A DNA stretch of 64,000 nt, taken from NCBI RefSeq assembly GCF_024519315.1, contig NZ_JANIIC010000054.1, positions 20,984 to 84,983 of the forward strand, read 5' to 3'. Source of the DNA: Streptomyces malaysiensis subsp. samsunensis. GTDB lineage: Bacteria; Actinomycetota; Actinomycetes; Streptomycetales; Streptomycetaceae. The translations under genes and the position numbers were made by a program. Positions 52,893 through 64,000 of the stretch are shown in pieces. Under the pieces are notes generated by a model. The model was not told the DNA's origin. It saw only the letters and a program-made list of their open reading frames with translations, and did not search any database. Position 1 is the first letter of the stretch, and the number at the start of each line of letters is the position of its first letter.

Positions 52893-53792
52893 TTGACCAC
52901 GCACGCACCGCAGGCGGCGCACACGGTGACGTTGCCGGGCACGCTCGACGAGGCCGTGGCGGCACTGGCCGCCATGCCCGCCGCCGTGCCCGTGGCGGGC
53001 GGTACCGATCTGATGGCCGCGGTCAACTCCGGCCTGCTGCGGCCCGCCGCGCTCGTCGGCCTCGGCCGGATCAGTGAAATCCGCGGCTGGCGCTATCTGG
53101 ACGGGCACGCCCTCCTCGGCGCCGGACTCACCCACGCCCGGATGGGCAGACCCGACTTCGCCGCGCTGATCCCAGCGCTGGCCGCGGCCGCGCGGGCCGC
53201 CGGACCGCCGCAGATCCGCAACGCCGGAACCCTCGGCGGCAACATCGTCACCGCGGCGCCCACCGGCGACGCGCTGCCGGTGCTCGCCGCCCTGGAGGCC
53301 ACGGTCATCATCGCCGGGCCCGAGGGGTCCCGCCGCGAGATCCCGGTCAGCCATCTGCTCGCCGGGGTCGATCTGCTGAACCCCGGTGAACTCGTCGGAT
53401 TCGTCCGGGTTCCGCTGCTGCACGCCCCGCAGACCTTCCTCAAGGCCACCGGGCGCACCGGGCCCGGCCGGGCCACCGCCTCCGTCGCCCTCGTCCTCGA
53501 CCCCGCGCGGCGGGGGGTGCGCTGTGCGGTCGGCGCGGTCGCGCCGATGCCCCTGCGCCCCTTGGAGGCCGAGCGCTGGGTCGCCTCGCTCATCGACTGG
53601 GACGGCGACCGCGGCGGTCTCGATCCGCAGGTCACCGCCGCTTTCGGCGAGTACGTCGCCGCCGCGTGCATCCCCGATCCGCTGCCCCCGCAGGACGGAA
53701 GCGAGCCGATCCCCCTGCCGCCCGCCGCGATCCACCTGAGGCGTACCGTGGCAGCCCTGGCCCGCCGAGCACTGGGGAGGGCACTCGCGTGA
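52893..53792 (+). CDS. FAD-binding subunit of molybdenum hydroxylase
   Basis: This is a 299-residue CoxM/XdhB-like FAD subunit with a TTG start behind GAAGGGG. The FAD loops are PVAGGTDLMAAVNSG (residues about 38-52) and IRNAGTLGGNIVTAAPTGD (about 110-128). It passes electrons from the Fe-S subunit to an acceptor. Its stop overlaps the next gene (GTGA). Confidence 0.9.
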   Translation: MTTHAPQAAHTVTLPGTLDEAVAALAAMPAAVPVAGGTDLMAAVNSGLLRPAALVGLGRISEIRGWRYLDGHALLGAGLTHARMGRPDFAALIPALAAAARAAGPPQIRNAGTLGGNIVTAAPTGDALPVLAALEATVIIAGPEGSRREIPVSHLLAGVDLLNPGELVGFVRVPLLHAPQTFLKATGRTGPGRATASVALVLDPARRGVRCAVGAVAPMPLRPLEAERWVASLIDWDGDRGGLDPQVTAAFGEYVAAACIPDPLPPQDGSEPIPLPPAAIHLRRTVAALARRALGRALA

Positions 53793-55972
53793 GTGATGAA
53801 CAGCAGCCGCACCGGCCGGAGCCGGGGAGCGGATGGCAGCCGATGCCGCACGGCCCGGAGTACGACGCCGAGTCGACGGCCTTCGTCCAGCTGCCGCCCG
53901 ACTACGCCCACCCCGCCCCGACCGACCCGTCCGGCCGTTGGGACCCGCTCGCGGCGCCCGGCACCGGCTACGCGCCCCCGCCGATGGACCCGGGGCACGG
54001 CGAGCCGGCCCAGGGCGGCCAGTGGCCGTCGTCCGCGCATGGCCAGGGCGTCCCGCACGACCAGGGCATGACCGGGCACTGGACCACCGCGGACACCGAC
54101 GGCGGCTATCTCTACGGCGGCCACCACGATCCGCAGCACGGCTCCGGCCAGTGGCCGGTGCCCGCCGAGGACCAGCAGGGCCACCACCCGGCGCACACCG
54201 GCCACTGGCCGGCTCCGGCGGCCGAGGAGCCGGTGGACGACTGGCCGGTGCCCGCCCCGTCCGACGACGGCACCGGCGGTCCCGTGCACACCGCCCAGTG
54301 GACCATCCCGGTCGCGGGCGACGAAGCTGTGGACGAGACCGGGGAGTACCGGGTCGACGACCACCCCGGCCCGGCCGCGCCTCCGTACGGCGGCCATGCC
54401 GAGGGCCCTCAGGACCCGCAGACCACGGCCCAGTTGCGGATGCCCTTCGCCGGGGCGATGCCCCGGCAGCACCAGCCGCAGCCCTACCAGCCCCAGCCGC
54501 ACCAAACCGGGCAGCAGCAGGGGCACGGCGGCCAGTGGTCGGTTCCGGCCGCCGACGAGGGCACGGAGGAGTCGGGGGAGTACGCGGTCGAGGGCCACCC
54601 GGGCCCGGCCGCCCCGCCTGCCGCGTCCGCGCCACCGGCCGCGCCCATGCCGCCGCCCGCCCGCCGCCGGCTGCGCATGCCCGACCGTGCCGAACCGTCC
54701 CCGGCCGCGGATCCGGCGTGGCCGGGCCCCTCCGCCGGGGACTCGGGCGAGTTCGCGACCGAGGGACACCAGGGGCTGCACACCCCGCCCCATGGCAGCG
54801 CGCCCCACGGCGGCGCGGCGCCCGCCGAGCGCCGGCCCGCCGCCGGCGGCCCCGACCAGCGGCCGGGCGATCCGGCCGCTGGGGACCCGGGCGAGTTCGC
54901 GGTCGACGGTCAGCACGCCGGGCTGGCGACCCCGCCGCACGGCAGCCCGGCGCCCGGGCTGCCCCAGGAGGCGGGCTGGCACGGTGAGTTCGCGGGCGAC
55001 CGGTTCGCGGGTGACGCCCATGGGCACGCGCCGCACCCCGGCCCCGAGGACGGCACGGGCCACATCGACGTCGCGCGGAACGCCGTCGCGTTGAACGCCC
55101 TCGCTCCGAACCCCGCCGAAGCTCCCGCCGAGGCGATGCCGGACGCCGCCGGGCCCGAGCCCGTGGAGCCCGAACAGGCCGCGGCCGAAGGCGAGTTCAC
55201 GGCGGCCGCTGACGCCGCCGCGGCGCCCGCCCCGGCCCGAACCCCCGAGGACGCCCCGGAGGCCGCTGACGCCCCCGCCGAGCCCCTTGCGGACCCCGAC
55301 ACCGCCCCGGCCGCCCCGGCCGTTCCGGCCGTCGACGAGAACCCGACCCACAGCGAGCATCCGCTCGCCTCGTACGTGCTGCACGTCAACGGCGCCGACC
55401 GCCCCGTCACCGACGTCTGGATCGGCGAGTCGCTGCTCTACGTCCTGCGCGAGCGCCTCGGCCTGGCCGGGGCCAAGGACGGCTGCTCCCAGGGCGAGTG
55501 CGGTGCCTGCTCGGTCCTGGTCGACGGACGGCTCGTCGCCTCCTGCCTGGTGCCCGCCGCCACCGCCGCGGGCAGCGAGGTCCGCACCGTCGAGGGCCTC
55601 GCCAACGGCGGACAGCCCTCCGACGTCCAGCGGGCGCTCGCCGCGTGCGGGGCGGTGCAGTGCGGCTTCTGCGTGCCCGGCCTCGCGATGACCGTGCACG
55701 ACCTCCTGGAGGGCAACCACGCCCCGACCGACCAGGAGACCCGCCGGGCCATCTCCGGCAACCTCTGCCGCTGCTCCGGCTACCGCGGGGTCCTCGACGC
55801 CGTTCACCAGGTCGTCGCGGACCGCGAGGCCGCCGACGAGGCGGCGGAGGCCGAGGCGGAGGCACACGACGCCCACCAGGACCCGGCCCGCATCCCGCAC
55901 CAGACGGGACCGCACGGCTTCACCGGCAACGGGAGCGTCAACGGAAGCGGCAGTGGAAGGGCATCGGCATGA
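53789..55972 (+). CDS. 2Fe-2S subunit of molybdenum hydroxylase with long repetitive N-terminus
   Basis: This is a 727-residue protein. Only the last ~200 residues (about 520-690) are the standard 2Fe-2S subunit: GCSQGECGACSVLVDG (plant-type cluster) and QCGFCVPGLAM with GNLCRCSGYRG (helical cluster). Normal family members are 150-200 residues. The first ~520 residues are Pro/Gly/His-rich, with repeats of GQW/GHW-xPA type and then GEY/GEF-xxxGHPGPAAPP type. GTG 53789 overlaps the FAD gene stop. The extension is in the same frame with normal codon use. Confidence 0.88.
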   Translation: MSDEQQPHRPEPGSGWQPMPHGPEYDAESTAFVQLPPDYAHPAPTDPSGRWDPLAAPGTGYAPPPMDPGHGEPAQGGQWPSSAHGQGVPHDQGMTGHWTTADTDGGYLYGGHHDPQHGSGQWPVPAEDQQGHHPAHTGHWPAPAAEEPVDDWPVPAPSDDGTGGPVHTAQWTIPVAGDEAVDETGEYRVDDHPGPAAPPYGGHAEGPQDPQTTAQLRMPFAGAMPRQHQPQPYQPQPHQTGQQQGHGGQWSVPAADEGTEESGEYAVEGHPGPAAPPAASAPPAAPMPPPARRRLRMPDRAEPSPAADPAWPGPSAGDSGEFATEGHQGLHTPPHGSAPHGGAAPAERRPAAGGPDQRPGDPAAGDPGEFAVDGQHAGLATPPHGSPAPGLPQEAGWHGEFAGDRFAGDAHGHAPHPGPEDGTGHIDVARNAVALNALAPNPAEAPAEAMPDAAGPEPVEPEQAAAEGEFTAAADAAAAPAPARTPEDAPEAADAPAEPLADPDTAPAAPAVPAVDENPTHSEHPLASYVLHVNGADRPVTDVWIGESLLYVLRERLGLAGAKDGCSQGECGACSVLVDGRLVASCLVPAATAAGSEVRTVEGLANGGQPSDVQRALAACGAVQCGFCVPGLAMTVHDLLEGNHAPTDQETRRAISGNLCRCSGYRGVLDAVHQVVADREAADEAAEAEAEAHDAHQDPARIPHQTGPHGFTGNGSVNGSGSGRASA

Positions 55973-58290
55973 CCGGAATCGCGGACGGCGTGGGGGCCGT
56001 CACCGCCACCCCCGCCGCCGGAACGCCCGTCCAGCCGCCGTCCACCATGGGCCTCGGCGTGTCCCTGCCGCCCGCCGACTCGGCGGCCAAGACCTCGGGC
56101 ACCTTCCCGTACGCGGCCGACCTGTGGGCCGAGGGGCTGCTGTGGGCCGCCGTGCTGCGCTCCCCGCACCCGCACGCCCGCATCGTCTCCATCGACACCA
56201 CACAGGCCACCGAGATGCCCGGCGTACGGGCCGTGGTGACCCACGACGACGTGCCCGGCGACGCCTCCCACGGCCGCCGGGTCGCCGACCGCCCGGTCTT
56301 CGCCAAGGACCTGGTCCGCCACCACGGCGAGCCCATCGCCGCGGTCGCCGCCGACCACCCCGACACGGCCCGTCTCGCGGCCGCCGCCATCGCCGTCGAG
56401 TACGAGGTGCTGGAGCCGGTCACCGACCCCGAGCAGGCGTTCTCCGCCGAGCCGCTGCACCCCGACGGCAATCTGGTCCGCCATATCCCGCTGTCCTTCG
56501 GCGACCCGGACGTGGTCGGCGAGGTCATCGTCGAGGGGCTGTACCGCATCGGCCGCCAGGACCCGGCGCCCATCGGCGCCGAGGCGGGCCTGGCCGTGCC
56601 GCGCCCCGACGGTGGCGTGGAGATCTACACCGCCTCCACCGATCCGCACGCCGACCGCGACCTGGCCGCCGCCTGCTTCGGCCTGGAGCCGGAGCGGGTG
56701 AAGGTCGTCGTCACCGGCGTCCCCGGCGCCATGGGCGAGCGCGAGGACCCCGGGATGCAGCTGCCGCTCGGGCTGCTGGCGCTGCGCACCGGCCATCCGG
56801 TGAAGCTGGCCGCGACCCGTGAGGAGTCCTTCCTCGGCCACGCCCACCGCCACCCCACCCTGCTGCGCTACCGCCACCACGCGGACTCCCAGGGCAGGCT
56901 GGTCAAGGTCGAGGCGCAGATCCTGCTGGACGCGGGCGCCTACGCCGACTCCTCGGCGGACACCCTGGCCGCCGCCGTCTCCTTCGCCTGCGGCCCCTAT
57001 GTCGTCCCGCACGCCTTCATCGAGGGCTGGGCGGTGCGTACCAACAACCCGCCCTCCGGCCATGTGCGCGGTGAGGGCGCGATGCAGGTGTGCGCCGCGT
57101 ACGAGGGCCAGATGGACAAGCTGGCGGCCAAGCTGGGCCTCGACCCGGTCGAGATCCGGATGCGCAATGTGGTGGCGACCGGCGATCTGCTGCCCACCGG
57201 GCAGACCGTCACCTGCCCGGCACCGGTCGCCGAGCTCCTCCAGGCCGTGAGGGACGCACCGCTGCCCGTGCTGCCCAAGGACGACCCCGAGGAGGAGTGG
57301 CTGCTTCCGGGCGGTCTGGAGGGCGCGGGCGATCCGGTCGCGGTGCGGCGCGGGGTCGGCTACGCCCTGGGCATGGTCCATATGCTCGGCGCCGAGGGGG
57401 CCGACGAGGTCTCCACCGCCACCGTCAAGGTCACCGGCCCGGTGGCCACCGTCATCTGCGCGGCCGTGGAGACCGGCCAGGGCTTCACCACCCTGGCCCG
57501 CCAGATCGTCCAGGACGTCCTCGGCATCGAGGAGGTCCATGTCGCGCCCATCGACACCGACCAGCCCCCGGCCGGGCCCGCCTCGCGCGGCCGCCACACC
57601 TGGGTCTCGGGCGGTGCGGTCGAACGGGCGGCGAAGATGGTCCGCACCCAGCTGTTGCAGCCCCTGGCGCACACCTTCGGCATGTCCACCGAGCTGCTCG
57701 CCATCGCCGACGGCAAGATCACCTCGTATGACGGGGTGCTCAGCACCACCGTCGAGGAGGCCCTGGAGGGCAAGGAGCTGTGGGCCACCGCGCAGTGCCG
57801 TCCGCACCCCACCGAGCCGCTGGACGAGACCGGCCAGGGTGACGCCTTCGTGGGGCTCGCCTACTGCGCGGTGCGCACCGTGGTGGACGTCGACATCGAG
57901 ATCGGCGCCGTAAGGGTCGTCGATGTGACGGTGGCCCAGGACGTGGGCCGGATCCTCAACCCGCGTCAGCTCAGGGCCCGTATCGAGGCGGGCGTCGCGC
58001 AGGGCATCGGCGCGGCCCTCACCGAGAACCTGCGCACCTCCCGCGGTGTGGTCCGGCACCCGGACCTCACCGGCTACGCCCTGCCGACGGCCCTGGACGT
58101 CCCCGACGTCCGCATCGTCAAGCTGATCGAGGAACGGGACGTGGTGGCCCCCTTCGGCGCCAAACCGGCCAGCGCGGTGCCGGTGGTCACCACTCCGGCG
58201 GCGGTGGCGGCGGCGGTCCGCGCGGCCACCGGCCGTCCGGTCAACCGCCTCCCGATCCGCCCCCAGGCGGCGGTCGTCAACCGGGGCTGA
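55969..58290 (+). CDS. Molybdopterin-binding subunit of xanthine dehydrogenase-like enzyme
   Basis: This is a 773-residue CoxL/XdhA-like large subunit. Visible are the aldehyde oxidase/xanthine dehydrogenase a/b-hammerhead (about 35-150) and ETGQGFTTLARQI, the family's GQG motif. The usual active-site GVGE near the C-terminus is replaced: AKPASAVPV stands where AKGVGEPP is expected (about 731-739), so the catalytic Glu seems absent. FRGFGGPQ is VRGEGAMQ. It is coupled by ATGA to the 2Fe-2S gene. The substrate is unknown and it may not be a xanthine enzyme. Confidence 0.88.
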   Translation: MTGIADGVGAVTATPAAGTPVQPPSTMGLGVSLPPADSAAKTSGTFPYAADLWAEGLLWAAVLRSPHPHARIVSIDTTQATEMPGVRAVVTHDDVPGDASHGRRVADRPVFAKDLVRHHGEPIAAVAADHPDTARLAAAAIAVEYEVLEPVTDPEQAFSAEPLHPDGNLVRHIPLSFGDPDVVGEVIVEGLYRIGRQDPAPIGAEAGLAVPRPDGGVEIYTASTDPHADRDLAAACFGLEPERVKVVVTGVPGAMGEREDPGMQLPLGLLALRTGHPVKLAATREESFLGHAHRHPTLLRYRHHADSQGRLVKVEAQILLDAGAYADSSADTLAAAVSFACGPYVVPHAFIEGWAVRTNNPPSGHVRGEGAMQVCAAYEGQMDKLAAKLGLDPVEIRMRNVVATGDLLPTGQTVTCPAPVAELLQAVRDAPLPVLPKDDPEEEWLLPGGLEGAGDPVAVRRGVGYALGMVHMLGAEGADEVSTATVKVTGPVATVICAAVETGQGFTTLARQIVQDVLGIEEVHVAPIDTDQPPAGPASRGRHTWVSGGAVERAAKMVRTQLLQPLAHTFGMSTELLAIADGKITSYDGVLSTTVEEALEGKELWATAQCRPHPTEPLDETGQGDAFVGLAYCAVRTVVDVDIEIGAVRVVDVTVAQDVGRILNPRQLRARIEAGVAQGIGAALTENLRTSRGVVRHPDLTGYALPTALDVPDVRIVKLIEERDVVAPFGAKPASAVPVVTTPAAVAAAVRAATGRPVNRLPIRPQAAVVNRG

Positions 58291-58295
58291 GCGCT

Positions 58296-58415
58296 CCGCC
58301 GGAAGCGCCGTGACGCGTCGTCGGCCGTCCGCGGCGCCGTCGTGGCCGGGTCCCACGCGGCGGAGCCGCATATCGACACGGCCGCGCCGGAGCCGCACAT
58401 CGGCACGGCCCCGCG
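58296..58415 (+). repeat. Dispersed repeat downstream of the Mo subunit gene
   Basis: GCGTCGTCGGCCG, GGCGCCGTCGTGGC and GCGGCGGAGCCGCA blocks match 22780-22860 in the same order. A partial second GGAGCCGCACATCG copy follows at about 58390. Confidence 0.75.
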
Positions 58416-58472
58416 GGTCGCCGTGTCCGTCAGCGGCGGGCGGAGGGCGCCCGCCGGTGACGGACACTCCGC

Positions 58473-59165
58473 TCAGGCCGGGGGCGGACCCGTCAGAGCG
58501 GGCTCGCGCTCGCCCTCGCGGGCGGTGAACGGGCACTGCCAGTCGGCCGGCTTCGGGCGGCCGGAGTAGCGGCGGGCCTCGGAGAGCTCCTCGTACTCGA
58601 GCAGGTTGGGGTTGATATCGCCCTGGAGCTGGATGTCCTGTTTGCGTATCTTCTCCGCGAGCCGGTCCCACATCTTGGCGGCCTTGATGCGGTCGAACTG
58701 CTCATGCGAGTTGAAGGCCAGCATCGGGAAGGGAGGACGGCGGCCCCAGCGGCGGTGGGTCTCGTGCAGACCGATGACGAAGAAGGGGTGACCGGCGACG
58801 CTGTAGGCGAACTCCCTGGCCTGCGGATCGGACGAACGGCCCTCGGCCCAGCGATAGGACCGGGAGTCCTGTTCGTGGAGCAGCTGGAGCTGTTCCCACA
58901 GCAGCTCCTCGAACCGCAGCTCATCCACCCCGCGAGGCCGCTCGAAGGTCGCGATGAAGCTCGTGAACGACCGGTGGCTCCAGTCGGCCGAGTCCACGAA
59001 ATCCGCGAGATCGAGTGCCATCAGCCGGGCCGAATCATCGGATCCCATCAGGTCGTAGTGACGATGGGTGATGCCACCCTTGCGCCAGGCGGACCGTCCC
59101 GCCAGGCAGGCGAACCGGTCCCCCAGAATGAACCGCTCCACCTCGTCACGTGCGTCCACTGTCAT
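58473..59165 (-). CDS. YqcI/YcgG family protein, possible heme-dependent N-hydroxylase
   Basis: This is a 230-residue protein from ATG 59165 behind GGAAGGAAGG. Family motifs are FACLAGRSAWRKGGITHRHYDL near the N-terminus, SFIATFERPRGVDELRFEELLWEQLQLLHE, and HPFFVIGLHETHRRWGRRPPFPMLAFNSHEQFD. It ends with NPNLLEYEELSEARRYSGRP. The family includes DcsA and GntA, heme enzymes that N-hydroxylate arginine-type substrates. It follows the NRPS gene on the same strand but behind a strong hairpin. Enzyme activity here is inference. Confidence 0.8.
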   Translation of the reverse strand: MTVDARDEVERFILGDRFACLAGRSAWRKGGITHRHYDLMGSDDSARLMALDLADFVDSADWSHRSFTSFIATFERPRGVDELRFEELLWEQLQLLHEQDSRSYRWAEGRSSDPQAREFAYSVAGHPFFVIGLHETHRRWGRRPPFPMLAFNSHEQFDRIKAAKMWDRLAEKIRKQDIQLQGDINPNLLEYEELSEARRYSGRPKPADWQCPFTAREGEREPALTGPPPA

Positions 59166-59397
59166 GGCCAGCCTTCCTTCCAACTACCTGCCTCCTCGCT
59201 GGGAGCTCATCTCCTTCTCCGCATTCGAAGGCGCCCACCCTGCTCACCTGCGTAGGAGAGCAGGAGAACGAGATGGGTCGCCTGGCTGAATTGTGATCGG
59301 CGAGGGCCGATCGGCGAAATCCGCCGGCCGGCCGTCCCAGTGGACGGGACGGCCCGTCACCTCCCACCGCCCGCCTACGGCCCCGGCGAGGTGTTCC

Positions 59398-59436
59398 CCG
59401 GGCCGGGGCCGCCCCGAGGGAGCGGCCCCGGCCCGG
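59398..59436 (-). terminator. Terminator after NRPS gene
   Basis: A perfect 15-bp stem (59398-59412 with 59422-59436) with a 9-base loop lies 17 bases after the NRPS stop. Confidence 0.75.
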
Positions 59437-59452
59437 AACCGAGCCCGGCCGT

Positions 59453-63463
<4,011 letters not shown>

Positions 63464-63786
63464 ATTTCCCCCACTGAGAAAGGGACGCGGTCGAAAAAGA
63501 TGGCCGATGACCGGGAGTCGTTATTCCGCGCGGTCGCAGGCACTACAGCGCGACCCTATGAGACGGAATTGCGCTCAGTGCGGGGGTCGGGAGACCGTTC
63601 GGTGGCGAGACTGTGAAAATCGCCGCGCCCCTAGGGATTTACCTGGTGCACACCACGATTCCGGGACGGCCGGATGGCGTGCACGAGCATGCGCCCCGCG
63701 GGCGCGTGTGTCCAGAGGATGTCCGGGAGTTCGCCGAGAGGCAACCCAATGCGCGGACGTCCGGTGAGGACGCCCGCGCTGGTGTG
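63464..63786. other. Gap between NRPS and tRNA-Cys
   Basis: This 323-bp gap should hold the NRPS promoter (minus strand). A weak TTCCGT / TAGTGC pair, 17 bases apart on the minus strand, lies near 63540-63575. No gene is supported. Confidence 0.35.
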
Positions 63787-63861
63787 TGGAGGCCGTGGCG
63801 GGAATCGAACCCACGTAACTCGATTTGCAGTCGAGCCCCTCAACCACTCGGGCACACGGCC
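63787..63861 (-). tRNA. tRNA-Cys (GCA anticodon)
   Basis: The minus strand folds into a tRNA. The acceptor GGCCGTG (from 63861) pairs with CACGGCC. The anticodon arm is CTCGA-CTGCAAA-TCGAG with GCA. The T arm is GTGGG-TTCGATT-CCCGC. The discriminator is T, and CCA is encoded (63787-63789). Confidence 0.95.
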
Positions 63862-64000
63862 GATGTCGTGCTGTGTTCTCGACGATAGGGCGGGGGCGGG
63901 GCGGGGACAACGGCGCGGCGGGGGGGGCCATACGACCGACACACCGCGTTCATGGCGGCCGGGTGAGTCCGCCCGGGACGGGCCGGGCCCGGTCCCGGGG

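Noticed and set aside
53093..55915. 940-codon open frame antisense to the 2Fe-2S gene
   Set aside because: It mirrors the repeats of the plus-strand gene. The plus strand ends in a complete, correctly spaced 2Fe-2S domain.
59146..59267. Short minus-strand ORF (VSRVGAFECGEG...) in front of the YqcI gene
   Set aside because: It is only about 34 codons, has no clear ribosome site and overlaps the YqcI start in another frame.

Overview
The window is a stretch of high-GC actinobacterial chromosome, almost certainly Streptomyces. Evidence includes GTG/TTG starts, GGAGG-type ribosome sites, an LAXTG sortase substrate, Scr1-type XRE/DUF397 pairs, a DasR-like operator and a GlnR box. The core gene order also matches what I remember of the S. 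coelicolor SCO2975 to SCO2940 region, read in descending order. That synteny is recalled, not searched.

Layout. 0-11.4 kb is conserved core: an FHA protein (cut by the window edge), two Ser/Thr kinases (pkaA, pkaB), prfB, a sortase-anchored wall protein, ftsE-ftsX, an S41 protease, smpB and ssrA (tmRNA). 11.4-22.9 kb is accessory DNA next to the tmRNA gene. It holds the broken remains of a graspetide/imiditide (tgm) locus, a Nudix gene, an adenosylhomocysteinase-like gene with a small ORF in front, two XRE regulator modules, a zinc-type oxidoreductase with a divergent TetR, and a damaged IS200/IS605-type tnpB. A fragment of the oxidoreductase gene appears twice as a ~145-bp direct repeat bracketing about 7 kb of this DNA.

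22.9-33 kb is a peripheral-metabolism block: a GH31 alpha-xylosidase with a binding-protein/permease ABC importer behind a LacI-type palindrome, two LysR genes, an epoxide-hydrolase-like enzyme, and two paralogous DUF6247 plus small-partner gene pairs. 33-47.4 kb is core again: a NarK nitrate transporter and its regulator nnaR with a GlnR box, a CGNR protein, an ECF sigma/anti-sigma pair (sigU-rsuA), a HelD-type helicase, a cold-shock protein, malic enzyme, HU, murA, yqgE and a DUF3039 gene. Three arrays of tandem intergenic repeats lie between 34.5 and 37.4 kb.

47.4-52.6 kb is an N-acetyl-sugar import and hydrolysis operon: lipoprotein, two permeases and GH20 hexosaminidase, behind a DasR-like operator. 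52.9-58.3 kb is a three-gene molybdenum-hydroxylase operon whose 2Fe-2S subunit has a very long repetitive N-terminus and whose Mo subunit seems to lack the catalytic glutamate. 58.5-63.5 kb holds an EntF-like one-module NRPS (C-A-PCP-TE) followed on the same strand by a YqcI/YcgG-family gene, a family that includes heme-dependent N-hydroxylases. A tRNA-Cys closes the window.

The most interesting leads are the NRPS plus YqcI/YcgG pair, the atypical molybdenum hydroxylase, the decayed tgm locus with its flanking direct repeat, and the duplicated 3' end of prfB.
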